Positions 39,861-52,300 of a stretch of DNA of 64,000 bases are shown in pieces. The stretch covers positions 35,142,559 to 35,206,558 of the forward strand of contig NC_088680.1 in the NCBI RefSeq assembly GCF_950023065.1. The letters run 5' to 3'. The stretch comes from Planococcus citri (taxonomy: Eukaryota; Arthropoda; Insecta; Hemiptera; Pseudococcidae). Within the stretch, counting starts at the first letter, position 1. Every line of letters begins with the position of its first letter. Made by a program: the position numbers and the translations under genes. The notes below the pieces were generated by a model, which made no database searches, had not been told where the DNA came from, and saw only the letters and a list, made by a program, of their open reading frames with translations.

Positions 39861-42329
39861 TTGAATTTTGAAGAATTTGTTAAAAATCTAAAAATTAATT
39901 TCAGTTCCTAAAATTGTTGCTTGTGTTGTATTTTGAGGCCCTTATTCGGTTTCTCTTCGACAGGTTTGAAAATTTCGTACTTTCCTTGTAGGGTAGATAA
40001 GTGAAGATGAATTTACTCATCTTTAGAATCACGAATCTTGAAAAAAGAAACTTCTCCCACAAAAAAATGATGGAAAATCTAATTTTCTACAACTAGATTG
40101 GTTTTTTGCAATGAAATGCTTCGTCTCGCCTCTCTTCTTACTTACCCCCCCCCCCCCCCTGAGCACGCACGTGTAAGTTGGACTGTATTCTCCTGACAAT
40201 CTGAGGAGAAGAGAAAGGAGTTTGTCAAATAATGAATCATCATTGAAAAATTTCGATTTCAATTTTTTCAGGTCTCGAGTTTATTTTGTATTAAAAGGAA
40301 GGGAAATGAAATCTGAGCCTATTGGTGCGATGGTGTGGATTCAAAGTAGGTATGTACGTATGTACCTACTCTTTAGTCTCAAGCTTCACACTTAGAACTT
40401 TCGTTTTGTTGGTTTGTTTGTTTTTGTTTTTTTTTTTTCAAAACATTCACAAAAAAATGAAAAAAGTTTACGGAGTTTAGTAAAAGAATTGTCGTTCTAA
40501 TAATTTAAAAATATGTAATACTCACCACAAAAATTTTGATGTTTTGAAAATGCTGCTTGAAAGTACTGAAATTAATTACTTGAGTAGGTAGCTTTGAAAT
40601 TGGCAGAATTGAACGACACACTACCTTCAAAGTGCTTTTCAATGTTGAAAATTAAAATTCATTTAAATACATGTATTTAGTCGGTACTTTTCAAGACGTA
40701 AAACTGTAAAAGCTGATCTTAAGGATGCCTCCAGTATAGTTCATTCACCTACCTAATTGTGACACAAGACACAGTAGACATTTACAAAAAAAAAAAAACA
40801 CGAAATTGCCAGACAGCTTCGTGGCTTTATCCATTGTCTTCTTTTCAATTTGACACCTGAAAAAATGTAAACAAAAACAAATGCTCAAATCAATTGAAGA
40901 GCTTTTTAAGTTTCGAAATCATTAAAAACTTCAGACTTTTTAGGATTTTATCGTTTCATCTTGAAAATTTGGAAAAATACGTTCTGATTTCTTGATACAT
41001 TGCAGTATGTGCGAGTAGGTAGGTATATTTTATTTAAAAAATGTGCAATTTTTCAAAACATTTGTCCATGTTTTAGGTAGGTACTTTACTTTATGTAAAG
41101 CGACTCATTTTGATTTTTTCAACACATATATCTAGAAATGTTTTTGAAAAGATTAATAAAAAATAAATTGGAATAAATAAAGAAAAAAAAAGTTTGAAGA
41201 AGGATATACCCAACTTACTTACCTCTACCATACCTTGCCAAATTGACTGTCTGATGCCCCTGTGAGAAAATTTTGAATCAATAATCAATATTTTTTCACC
41301 AACTTCAAATCTTTTGAAAAAAAACTTCAAATTTTTTCAAGACAAGGCTGGCAACATTAGGTTTGTTTATTTTGATTTTTTGAATTTTCAGTTCATTTCA
41401 AAATTTTGGATATTTTAATTAAATTACTAAACCAGACCAGATTGTTGTTTTGTTTTTGAAAAGTAAGTATTTATTCTGCAAAAATATCTCTAAATTGCTG
41501 AAAAATTGAAGACAAAGCGCATAGTAGTACCTCAGACAAGACTATTACGAATATTTATTTTATATGTTCAGGTACAAGTGGATTTATTTCAAGATATCAC
41601 AAGGTGGTCAAGTCTACGCGAATAACCAGCATCTAGAATACCACAATACGGAGGTATTTATCCGAGTTCATAACACTACACGATGAATATTTGTCTTAAA
41701 AAAAATAAGCTAGTGTGCACGCAAAAAGTGTCTAATTTCGTTTACAACCTTGATTCGGTGTAATTAAATAATCCTAGGATAATTTGAAAGTAATCCAGTC
41801 TTAATTCTACATCTACGCAACCTTCACTCGATAATAAACTTACTCCAACTTGCAGACAATAAGCTTTCCTATAGCTTATATGTGGGTACACTTGACCACT
41901 CCAAATTCGAAGCTTCCTTTTTTTCCCCATTAAAATATGCTAATTTGTTCGCAGCGAGATAATTTCTTCCTACAAAGATGCATTCAATTCAATATTCTTT
42001 GCTCGGCCTTGTTTCAGAATACGAACGTCTCCAACCATTCAACAGTTCGCAGGCTCGATGGCCAGCTGGAAGTGGTTATTATGATTTTATTCCTCTCTCG
42101 GTTTATTCGTACCAGTGACTCGTAACACGACTACGAAAATAGCAAAATCGAGAAAACTCGTCTTGTAATTTCTCCGGTTTCTCTTACCTACTGGGATTTT
42201 TATTGCGTACACGTAATTGCATTCGTTGTCCATGTTTAATGTACGGATTATACTTAGTTTCTTGATTTTTGGTTATGATTTTATCAAAAGTACTAATTGT
42301 TTTGTAATTTTTTAACATCTGTGCAGTGT

Positions 42330-42414
42330 ACAAGCAACGATACCGGTGCTCAGTGACTCGTGTAAGAAGTGAGATATTATTTTCTGTATTGTGATCCCCG
42401 TTATATCGAATACG
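42330..42414 (+). other. Probable untranslated first exon end of the acyl-CoA reductase gene
   Basis: A good donor (CG|GTGAGT) at 42415 pairs naturally with the acceptor TACAG ending at 42565, leaving a 151-bp leader intron. The 5' limit of the exon is not determined; the start given is arbitrary. No TATA box is evident. Confidence 0.45.
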
Positions 42415-42567
42415 GTGAGTAATAATGTCAACAAGTGTCCTCATCTGTAATAAATTCGCGTTTGCGTATTGCGTTTGTTTATGAGTTTTTGTGATTTATT
42501 TTATTTCTAAAAAATTAGTCAATTTTTTCGTACCGAACTCTGAAGTGTATTATTGTTGTGTACAGGT

Positions 42568-44592
42568 ATGCCTGATCAAATCACCGGTTTTTATAACAAA
42601 AAAGAGAACAAAGCTTTCATCACCGGAGCTACCGGATTCGTTGGATTAGCTCTAATTGAAAAGCTTCTAAGATGTTTTCCATCGATGACGCTGTATTTGT
42701 TGATCAGATCCAAGTATAAGAAAGACGCATCTGCCAGATGGGAAGATTTGAAACGTCATGCGGTAAATAAAAATACTTCGTAAGTTCATGAATCATGGAA
42801 AATATCAATATATCGAACCCTTCGTTTTTTCAAGGTGTTCACCAAACTGAAAGAGGAAAGAGACGAGCATTTATTCGATAACGTCGTCGTCGTCGCCGGA
42901 GATGTCGGTGAAGAGAATTTGGGCCTCAGTGAGGGAGACAAAGCTAACGTTATCGAAAACGTAAACATGGTTTATCATTGCGCCGCTACTTTGGATTTCG
43001 ATACCGATTTACCCACTAATGTGAATATTAATTTGCTCGGAACCAAAAGAATCCTCGAACTGTGCGGTCAATTGAAAAACTGTAAAGTAAGAAATTGAAC
43101 TGTTCATCGAAATTTTCACCGTTGAAATAATTTCTAAAAATATGCATGTGTTTCGTAGGGATTCTTACATGTTTCCAGCGCGTACGTAAATTCTGATAAA
43201 AAAGAAGTCGACGAAGTTCTGTACGAACCTCCCGAAGATACCGAAAAAGTTTTAGATCTCGTTAAATCTCTAGATATGGCTGCACTTGACGTTATTACAA
43301 AAAAGTAATCTTCGATAGTCTTTTTTAACGTGGTTAATTTAACGTCGTGGAGTATTAATAATCGTCCATATTTTCAGAATCATTAAAAGTCATCCGAATT
43401 CATACACGTTCACGAAGAGTTTAGCCGAACACGAAGTCGACAAGGCGAACGTAGCATTCCCAACAGCTATAATACGACCGAGCATGAGTATGTGAAAGTA
43501 AACACCGTTATTTACCGACCGTCGTCTGCATTACTAATTTTATTTAAATAGTCTTAGGTTCGTGGAAAGAACCGGTACCAGGTTGGACAGCTTCGAAAAA
43601 TGGTCCGCAAGGATTCCTCATGGGAGCTGCGAAAGGCGTCATTCGTCGACTTCCCATCAACGTTGATCTTATTTACGATTACATACCCGTCGATATTGTT
43701 GTCAATTTTATGATTGTTTCGTTATGGAGCGCTTCGATCAACTGGTATGAAATTTTAACTCACTTTGATTCTTTCACATCGGAAATTTTAATACAAAAAT
43801 TACATTACGCAGGGCTAAAGGCAGCAAGACTCCTGTCCATCATGTCACCAGCGGAACATATAAACCTTTCAGATGGAACATGGTCAACGACAAAGTACAC
43901 TTTTATCTACATCAGTATCCGTTGAAAAGCGCCGTCTGGTACCCGAATTTGAAGTTTTTACCTAGCTTACAAAGATACAGAATTTCTGCGTGGATTTTCC
44001 ACATGTTGCCGGCTTTCATATTGGATTTCGTTACGAAAATATTTGGCGGAAAACCGATGTAATTATTGCACATTCGATGTGTATATTTTCAGTGAATCGC
44101 GTTACTGATCTATATTCCTTTTTGTGTACAGATTAGTTCGTCTTCATACGAAAGTAAACAGATCTTTGGATCAACTAGAACCATTCATTTTCAACGAATG
44201 GAAATTCCATAATCCGAAAGCCTTACAACTACAATCATCGATGAGTGAAGAAGACAAAAAACTGTTTTACTTAGATATGAGTCCTCTGAATTGGGAACAG
44301 TATTTCCACAGTCTTGCTTTGGGTGTTAGATTATACTTAAATAATGAAAAAATAACTACTCTGGGATCTGCCAAAATTAAAGATAACTTGTAAGTGTGAC
44401 GATATTTTTGTTTATCGATGTTGATCAATATAATTCTAATTCGAAATTCTTTTCAGATTCTTCGTATTGAATATTTTCATTCAGTTGTTTGCACTTGGAT
44501 TATTGTACGGGTTAATTTCACTTTCTGGAATTCCTTATGCTCCTGTCGTTATCGTACCTCTGATTGCATTATTCATTCACGTTTATTTGTAA
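42568..44592 (+). CDS. Fatty acyl-CoA reductase, complete, 8 coding exons
   Basis: NADPH-dependent enzyme that reduces long-chain acyl-CoA to fatty alcohol, feeding wax ester, cuticle lipid or pheromone synthesis. It normally sits on the ER or peroxisome membrane. Exons: 42568-42762, 42835-43086, 43159-43304, 43378-43487, 43552-43744, 43813-44058, 44132-44389, 44457-44592. All phases match, giving 511 residues, the usual family length. The NAD(P)-binding motif TGATGFVG has G20, G23 and G26. The active-site pair Y207/K211 lies in YTFTK, with the upstream SSAYV serines at 155-156. The C-terminal FAR_C domain (about 355-455) is followed by two hydrophobic segments that could anchor the protein. 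ATG 42568 lies two bases after an acceptor (exon from 42566), so a leader intron is expected. Insects have many FAR paralogues, so the exact substrate and orthologue are unknown. Confidence 0.93.
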
Positions 44593-45349
44593 AAGATTAA
44601 TTTAATCATAGTGTTTTTTTTTCTGATAATGTATTTAAAACGTCACTGTACATTTCAATAAGTTTTGCGTTGTTTTTCCATAAGTTTTATGATGATATTG
44701 AATATAACTTTTTTAAAATTTTTAATAATTTATAAGTGGGGTTGATTTGAAAGGTGGGGAAAGTCCAACGGTGGACGGAGGGAACACAATTTAAGTTATG
44801 TTTTGAAAAGAACGTATTTCATGTGAGGTAATACTTGAAATGGAAATCAATGTGGTACTATCCTAAAATGTAAAAAATTTAGTTTACTTAATACCTAAAT
44901 TGATAAGTAAAAGGATTATGTTTTATGTAAGTAATTTGAGATCGCCTGTTTTTTAGTATTAGTACCACTTACTTTGTTAGTAGGGACAAACCGAAGTAGT
45001 CTCTCAGAGGGGAAGAGCAAATCGCTAATAATGCCAACTCTTGTCACTAAAATTTCACTGGTATTTTTTCTATTTTTTTTTTTTTTTTTTATAAGCTTGA
45101 GGACAAAGTAAAATATTAAAAATTTTTGTTGTTTACTTTTGGAAAAGAGAATCGAAATGACCCGAGCGAAGTGAGAGAAAAAATTGAATTTTTTGTGAGA
45201 AGTTCAGCCTGTCTTTTTTTTTTACTTTCAAAACGATATTTTTTAGGTGAGGAGATAATTTGTATTTTTTAGCTTCAAAATTTTAGGATAGATACATTTT
45301 TTAGAAATTGTAATTTTAAAATAGAAAAGTAAACAAGCCCGAGTGAGAC

Positions 45350-45949
45350 GAGAGCAAAAGCTTTTGAAAATTTCTATTTCGAGAAGAAGAAAACAGTGTT
45401 TTCTGTGCTTTTTAGTTTTTATGGAGTAGAGTTAGCCTATATTTTGTGACTTGAAAATTGTAGAATTTAAATGGTGAATTTTTTTTGGAAATTTTAATTT
45501 TGAAACAATAAATTGAACAGTCCTCAGTGAAGCGAGATCAAAAGATTTTGAAGATCCGTAGTTCAAGAAGTCAAATAAGATATTTTTTGATGCTGACTAA
45601 CTTTGTGTTCAATATTTTTTTTGAATCTGAAAGAAAGTTGTTTTTTTAAAAGAAATTTTAACCTGGAAGAAGGAAAGCAAACCTGGCGAGCGAACTGAGC
45701 GAAGCGAGGGCAGACGTTTTCTAAAATTTATGTACTTATTCAAGAAATGAAACATTAGGTACATATATTATGTTTCTTGAAATCAGAAGTCAATTTTTAC
45801 ACACTTACTTGGGATTTTTAAAACTTTGAATTCTTATATAAATTTTCCTACATCCACACATTTGACAAATTTTTTGAATTCAGTCAATTTTTAAACTTTT
45901 TTTTTAAACGTTTATACAATTTCTCCTAATTTTGTTAAAATCATAAAAT
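45350..45949 (+). repeat. Dispersed direct repeat, copy A
   Basis: Matches 51690-52205 in the same direction through a series of segments, for example GAAGGAAAGCAAACCTGG, CAGAAGTCAATTTTTACAC and GAATTCAGTCAATTTTTAAAC. Diverged, with many small indels. It contains GAGCGAACTGAGCGAAGCGAG-like strings. Copy A continues after each of two inserted elements. Confidence 0.8.
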
Positions 45950-46617
45950 GTGATCTGTCACGAGAAAACCAACCTAGTGTCCAAAACGTAAATTTTACAG
46001 GAAGGGCATTTGAAGTTTTGAGTCTATGTATCAGGCGATCAGAAATTTGTAGGTCCGAGAAACTTGCACCACTTTTGGCCCCCATGAGTGCCAACATAAC
46101 CCGATATTTTTTTTTTCAGAATCATCACATTCAAGGTTGCCAAGTCCAATAATCGAAATTTCCCAAAATCGATTTTTTCGATTTTTTTGAATTTTTTGCC
46201 AAAAATGTTACAAAAACTACCCGAGTATGAATTATTAATGAAGAATAAGTTATTATTATTAAATTTATCACGTTTCTTAACAAATTTGTTCAAGGTGAAA
46301 AGAGTTGATTTTTCCAGAGTGAACCTCATTCAAATTTCAAAAAAACGGCCTAAATCCTACAAATGTGAGCCGATATCCACAAAAATTTGTATGTTGACTC
46401 CCCCGGACATACATTTCGAGAAAATCAAAAAAAAAATTTTTTTTCATTTTTTTTGTAGTTGCTCAATTTTTTTGACCTTAAATTTAGGGTCAAAAGAATC
46501 GTTCGCGAACGTTTTTAGCACCGCAGGCAGATTCAGCACCCTGAGTACTACCAATATCCACCATAAAAAAAATATCGATTTTTTGGACACTAAGTTGGTT
46601 TTCTCGTGACAGATCAC
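45950..46617. mobile_element. MITE with about 35-bp inverted ends, inserted in repeat copy A
   Basis: Left end GTGATCTGTCACGAGAAAAC continuing to TGTCCAAAA; right end is its inverted copy with one or two changes. It is flanked by AAAT (45946-45949 and 46618-46621). Copy B of the host repeat at about 52200-52211 reads ATAAAATTTG with nothing inserted, exactly the site predicted if the element and one AAAT are removed. It is 668 bp and non-coding. Confidence 0.85.
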
Positions 46618-46670
46618 AAATTTGCCTATTTTCGTAGGTAATCAATTTTTCAATTTTTTTGAACAATTTC

Positions 46671-47896
46671 CGGCGGTGGCAGCCTAGAATCCTCTCATGT
46701 GTAGCACCACCTGGATTTATCAAGTAAAAAAAGTCCCAAATTTTTACGCGTGTAACACCATTTTTTAACCTTTAACTACCACCCCCCCCTCACCTTATAC
46801 CTGGGCGTAACAATCTGGTAATTAGGTACAACTAAAATTTTCAGCCCTTCCAGTCGATTTGAAATTTTTGTAGAAAATTAAAAAAATCACCAGACTCTAG
46901 AATATTTGAATAACTCGACCGAATGGATTAGTGATGGTTTCGAGCTGTTCTGAAGCCATCAATGGATTTTAAGATTTTGCAGTTTTTGAAACTAAACACC
47001 TCAGAGGCTGAAGTTCATTTCGACAGATTATATGATATGACATGTTTTGAGATACAGAAATTTTCAGAAAATTGTTAGAGGCTCCAGAACGACTTGAACG
47101 CATCTTCAATCGACTTAGCATGTTGGAATTAGCGTACCTACAATATAAAATGTTTTTCAAATTTACTGGGTAAAATTTTTGTGTGAATTTCAGACTTTTA
47201 GAAATTTGCTGGAGGCTCCAGAACTCACTGAACTGCTGGAAACGGGTTGAAACCGTTCCCAATCGATTATGGTGGGAGGGAGGGAGGAGAGTTCGAAAAT
47301 ATGGATCCAGCTTTGCACGAAAAAAATTATATTTTCGATGTTTTTAAAATAGGTACATAAGTACAAAATTTGACGAGTTTCTAAGATTACGTAACTTACC
47401 GGGTGACCAAGAATAATGGGATTTCGATGTTATCAAAAAGGAGAGAAAATTCCCGTTATGAAAATTAGAAAATCAAATAATCATGTAAAAAATGGCGTTT
47501 GAGTGATTGTTTCAATGAAATACGAAATAATCTTTCATTTTGCATCGAAACAATAATTCGAATGCACTTTTTCTCGATTATTATTTCATTTTCCAGTTTT
47601 TAATTAGGGAAATTTTTTTCCCTTTTTGACATATCAGAACATTACAAAACCCATTATTCTTGGTCACCCGGTACACTGATAAGAATTGACTTAGCGTAAT
47701 CCACCAGCACCAAGTATCCACTTATCTTATCAACAACGTTGATAAAAAAATCAAAAAATACCATTTTTTGGAAAAAATTTCCTTGAATTAGAAAGTTTTC
47801 TGGATGTAGCGCAGTAGCACTTTTTTTTGTGTGTGTAGCTCTTTTTTCTCATGTCTAGCACTTTTTCCCCATGTGTAGCACCGTTGCCACCCGCTG
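46671..47896. mobile_element. Non-autonomous hAT-like element with GTGTAGC subterminal repeats
   Basis: Left end CGGCGGTGGCAGCCTAG; right end read inward CAGCGGGTGGCAACGGTGC. CAATTTC flanks it at 46664-46670 and 47897-47903. Both ends carry GTGTAGCA strings (46699; 47829-47880), like the hAT at 57508-59831, whose ends begin CAGYGGTGGCAGCC. Host repeat copy B (52238-52255) lacks the insert. Inside are a GGAGCCTCCAG-family fragment (about 46850-47270) and a TA-flanked element (47399-47671). Confidence 0.75.
47399..47671. mobile_element. Tc1/mariner-like MITE, nested
   Basis: Terminal inverted repeats of 22 bases, starting CCGGGTGACCAAGAATAA, identical at both ends, with TA on both sides (47397-47398 and 47672-47673). 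It is 273 bp with no open frame, and lies within the hAT-like element 46671-47896, so it is the younger of the two. Confidence 0.88.
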
Positions 47897-48214
47897 CAAT
47901 TTCTGAATTTCGCGTTAGCTGAGTAACTTGTGAAAATCATGAAATTCTACAACTTTTGTTGTAAGTACATAGGTACATATATATTACAATAATTCAGTAT
48001 CTATAATTCTATAACGATTAACGAAGGAGTATTTTTGTCGGCAGATGCATTTTTCGAACTGAGGTCGATGTTGATTTGATCATTGAAACATTGATCTGGA
48101 GGATCACAGTACAGTCCACATAATGATGAGTGAAAAAGGCATGATTATAGCTCGAACAAAATAACCTTACAAAATACCTACGTGAAAAATTAAGGAACGT
48201 ATTCTAGAATCAAC

Positions 48215-49601
48215 ATGTCATCTAATGTATCGCCGCCGCCATGCTACGACGATTTGGGTAGAACTGTTAAAGATTTCTTCAGCAAAGGATACAATTTTGA
48301 TACAGTGAGCATAGGCGTGAAAACCAAATCTGCCACCGGTTTCGAATTGAACTTCGGCGGAACTTCTCGTATCGATTCCGGCAAAATTCTTGGAACGTAT
48401 CAGTCTTTCTATAGAGACCAAAAATACGGTACGTGACGTTGATCAGTTGTTACCTAAAGTAATACTAAATGATTCGAGATTTTCACCTCATTTGTTTCAT
48501 CACCTTTCACAGGTATCGATTGCACGAAGAAATGGAACACCAGTAATGAGCATGTTAATGGAGTATCGTTCATTCATTTATTAAAGGGTGCTAAATTCTC
48601 CATCGAACATACTAACGTCCCTCACACTGGGTAAGAGCAGCGAAATTATCGCCATTTTCTGATAAATTAGGTTTCGAACACGATCCCATTCACGTAGAAA
48701 TACTTCCTTGCGGTTTCCAGATTCTTAAAAAAAACTTGTTCGGATATTTAAAATAGTTCGACACGTTGACGATTGTTTTTACTCTTGTTTTTCAGCTACA
48801 GAACTGTGAAAGCAAAAGTGGAGTACCGAAACAACCGTCTAGCCCTCAACACTGATGTTGATATTACTCGTATTCGTATTAAATCAGCTGGGCCTCGTAT
48901 TTCCGGTTCTGGAGTTTTTCAGTGCTACGGTACGTTGCCTGATGTTCCGTCCTACACGTAGCAGTGTATTTTATTAATTAATGTTTCCTTTCTTTGATTC
49001 TTCCTCATAGGTTGTTTCATCGGTTTTATGTCGAAGTTCGATACGAAAGATTCCAAACTGAAGAGTACCAAGTTCGCTTTACAATACAATGCTGAAGATT
49101 ATGTTGCTTACGCTGTCATGTAAGGTGTTCCAATGAACTAGTAATAGTAATCTTCGATGAATGATTTAAGATTTAATCTCTCATGTTGTAATATGTATCA
49201 TCTTTTCCGATATTAGAGGCCCTGGACAATTGAACAGCTTTCACATTTGTCAAAAAGTGAATCCCTTTCTCGAAACTGGTGTTGAATTTGCATGGTCATG
49301 CAATAAAAATGATACCAAATTTGGGTTCGGTTGTAAATACACTTGGGATCGTGACACTACTATTCAAGCTAAAGTGAATAAGTCTGGGCAAATTGGTCTC
49401 GGTTTCGTCCATAAACTTAGGGATGGTTTGTATCGAATCTATTGAAAATTCTAATAAGTTTTTTTCGGATAATATGTTTATTCATAGTATTACCTATGTT
49501 TATTTACAGGTATTACCATCACATTATCGACTTTGATCAATAGCAAAACTTTCAATCAAGGTGGTCATAAAATCGGTATGGGTATTGAATTCGAGCCATA
49601 A
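48215..49601 (+). CDS. VDAC: Voltage-dependent anion channel (mitochondrial porin), divergent, complete, 6 coding exons
   Basis: Beta-barrel channel of the mitochondrial outer membrane passing metabolites and nucleotides. Exons: 48215-48428, 48513-48630, 48796-48929, 49011-49119, 49217-49425, 49510-49601. Phases match and give 291 residues, slightly longer than the usual about 282. Family marks: PPPCYDDLGRTVKDFFSKGY at the N-terminus (the amphipathic helix region), KTKSATGFEL, the KWNTSNE segment, and the late porin signature YTWDRDTTIQAKVNKSGQIG. The typical FGL-type residues after KGY(H/N)F are replaced (DTVSIG), and identity to the common insect VDAC looks low, so it may be a fast-evolving paralogue such as the testis-biased porins known in flies. 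The frame is intact and all splice sites are GT-AG. A hAT-like element ends about 320 bases before the ATG. Confidence 0.88.
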
Positions 49602-50355
49602 TGCTCACAAGCGTCGTTTTGTAGCGTAAAATGACATTCTATATACTTTGTAAAGGAAAGAAAAGAGCTATTCCGGTTTACAGGGATTGTAAGCAGTGCA
49701 TTTTCACTATATATGTACGCAGTCTCAAAAAATATGCCTACATGTTTTCAACAAAAATTTCGTTTCCTGCTTTCTTGAAAAAATTTTGTTTCGTCTTTAT
49801 TTTTGGTTGTGACCTTATGCAATTTTTTTAGCATGTTTCCTTTTTGTGACATTGTGACTTCTGACTTTATGGTAGAATTTTTCGAAAACCATTTGAGTTC
49901 AATTTTTTGAGTTGTTACAAAGTTTTTCTAGATATATTTCACATTAAGTATTTTAAGACTTTTTGTGCATTTTTTGATGATTTCAACATTATTTGTATTT
50001 GATTATCATGATACCCTTCTCATCTCATGTTCTTCAGTACCTGTCAACAAAAAATGAGTTTATATTTTTTTTGTATTTTTCGTGATAATTGAGCTCCTTT
50101 TTGTCATTTGAGTGCAGTTTCATTGATTTTCATGTAATTTTCAACAATTTGTAACCCCTTATAAGTTATAACCTTTTTTATAATTGTAATTCCTTAAAAA
50201 CCTTTTTGAATAATTTGAATCCCCGGTGAATATTTTTTAATTATTCATTTTGGTCAGTTTTTTCTCTTTTGTATATTTTTTTTTTACTACTTCACTCACT
50301 TTTTGTGTTGAATTTTCAGTTTTTCATTTGTTATCTTCAAATTACATTCATGCTA

Positions 50356-51354
50356 CTGTCAAAACCCCTAATTTCGGACACTTTTTCACGTTTTTCGAAA
50401 AAGGCTTTAAAACGAGCGATTCAACTTGGTGTTTGTCTTCACATTCTCATAGAATGTCATCGTGTGAATCGTTTTTGAGCATCAATTTATAAATTTTACG
50501 TGATTTTGTTTATTTAATTTGAATCCGAAAAGTGTCCGAAATTAGGTCCAAGGTACCCTAATTTCGGACACTTTTTCTTTAACGTGGGAACTCGAAAATT
50601 TTAGTTGAAAAAGAAATTATTTACCTCTGAAAAACAATTCCAATCAAAAACAGCTCGAATCATGATGTGAAATGTAGAGAAAAAATGATTTTTCAAGGAA
50701 ATGTTCAGCACTCTCATTATCCACTTTCTCATTAGAAAAATAAGTTGGTAACATTGAACAATTTCTTATCAAACTCCTTGTTGATGATTTTACGACTCCG
50801 ACTTTTACTTTTCAGTATGGTTTTTAGGAAAATGAGTGAAATAATAGTACAATATCTTCATCAAAACTGAAAACACTTGAAAAAATACCGTCGAACTCGA
50901 AAAATACACATTTGCAAGTGCATCAGTGTTACCCTTCCAAACTCGGTAAAGCGTTAACCAAAGTGTCCGAAATAATGATCCGTTTCGCGACTTTTTCAGT
51001 TTTTAGGATTTAAATAATAGAAACAAAACGTGAAATTTGATAAATGAATTTTATTTTTAATTACCAGTGACTTCTTGATATTTTAGAGCGATTTTCGTGG
51101 TTATGAAAGCATTTGGATAGACTCTGTGAATAACTTTTTCCCCACACTTTACATGAAGCACTTTGTAAAGTCCATTTTAATGGCTAAATAAATAGTGTAA
51201 AATGAAAATTCTTACATCAGGGAGATTGTCCGTGATCTAAACTAATAGAAGAAGTGTTCACTTTTACTTGTACCCTTGGTTCTTATCAATGAAAGAGCAA
51301 AAACACTGAGTGTCCGAAATTACGTACCCTGTCCGAAATTAGGGGTTTTGACAG
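50356..51354. mobile_element. TA-flanked 999-bp inverted-repeat element with GTCCGAAATTAGG repeats
   Basis: Ends are CTGTCAAAACCCCTAATTTC and its exact inverted copy, with TA on both sides (50354-50355 and 51355-51356). The terminal string GTCCGAAATTAGG recurs inside: as a palindrome at 50531-50574 and singly near 50961 and 51309. There is no open frame long enough for a transposase, so it is a non-autonomous Tc1/mariner-type element by its target site. Confidence 0.85.
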
Positions 51355-51689
51355 TACTTTAGACTCATTAGAGAGAATTTTTATCCTGTAATTAATTTTC
51401 AATGATCCTTGTCATACTGTCAATTCTTCTCATGATTGTCAATAATTGCTTTTATGCAATTTTAGAAATTTTTTGTCATTTCAATGTGTTTTTGACATCT
51501 AAAATTTTACGCTTTGAGAAGTAAAAAAAAATCCAGCCTATATTTTTTTTTTCAAAATTTCAGGATTTGATTTATTACCAATGTTTTTTTTTTTCAAATT
51601 TCAATTTGGAAACAGTAAAGCGAACTTAGCGAACATACGAAGGCGCTTTTGAAAATTCATGTTTCGAGATTCGAGAAGTAAAGCGCAAA

Positions 51690-52300
51690 ACGTTTGAAAA
51701 TTCCTACTTCGAGAAGAAAAAAACCGTGTTTTCTTGACTTGAAAATTTTAGAATTCGAATGAATTTTTTTTTGGAAATTTCGATTTTGAAATAAAAAATT
51801 GAACAGGTCAGTTTTTGAAGATCCGTGTTTCGAGGAGTTAGAAAATATATTTTTTAATATAGAATGAATGTATCTTGTGTTCAATATTTTTTTTAATCTG
51901 AATGAAAGTTTTTTTTTAGAAATAATTTCAATCTGGAAGAAGGAAAGCAAACCTGGTGAGAGAAGCGTGGGTAGAAGTTTTCTGAAATTTTTATGTATAA
52001 TAAATACTTATTCAAGAAGTAAAACATTACGTAAATTATTTCTTGAATCAGAAGTCAATTTTTACACCCTTGGGATTTTTGAAACTTCAAATTCATATAG
52101 ATTTTCCTACTTCCATACAGTTGACGAATTTTTTGAATTCGGTCAATTTTTAAACTTTCTTTAAAACGTTTGTACAATTTTTTGTAATTTTGTCAAAATA
52201 ATAAAATTTGTCTATTTGTCTATTTTTTTGAACAATTTTGCGTTGGCTGAGTGAAGTACGAGTAACTTAGCAAAACCATGAAATTCGCCAACTTTTGTTT
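51690..52300 (+). repeat. Dispersed direct repeat, copy B (uninterrupted)
   Basis: Counterpart of 45350-46670 plus 47904-47970. Unlike copy A it has no insertions: ATAAAATTTGTC at about 52200 and GAACAATTTTGCGTTGGCTGAG from about 52230 run straight through. Confidence 0.8.

Larger units (their letters stand above)
35408..42329. other. Intergenic DNA between unc-13 and the acyl-CoA reductase gene
   Basis: Starts with the unc-13 3' UTR. It then holds decayed copies of the GGAGCCTCCAG family (about 37.9-38.5 and 39.0-39.8 kb), a poly-C run at 38868-38883 and another at 40144-40159. No gene recognised. Confidence 0.6.
44593..48214. other. Intergenic DNA between the acyl-CoA reductase and VDAC genes
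   Basis: Contains the upstream copy of a dispersed direct repeat (about 45350-46670) that was split by two insertions (45950-46617 and 46671-47896). The last 310 bases before the VDAC ATG are AT-rich with no obvious core promoter motif. Confidence 0.65.

Noticed and set aside
39392..39871. 159-codon plus-strand open frame
   Set aside because: It overlaps decayed GGAGCCTCCAG repeats and poly-T runs; the product is low-complexity.
41570..41686. Short plus-strand frame after a TTCAG before the acyl-CoA reductase gene
   Set aside because: It looks slightly coding, but there is no partner exon, the reductase start does not need it, and no homology was recognised.
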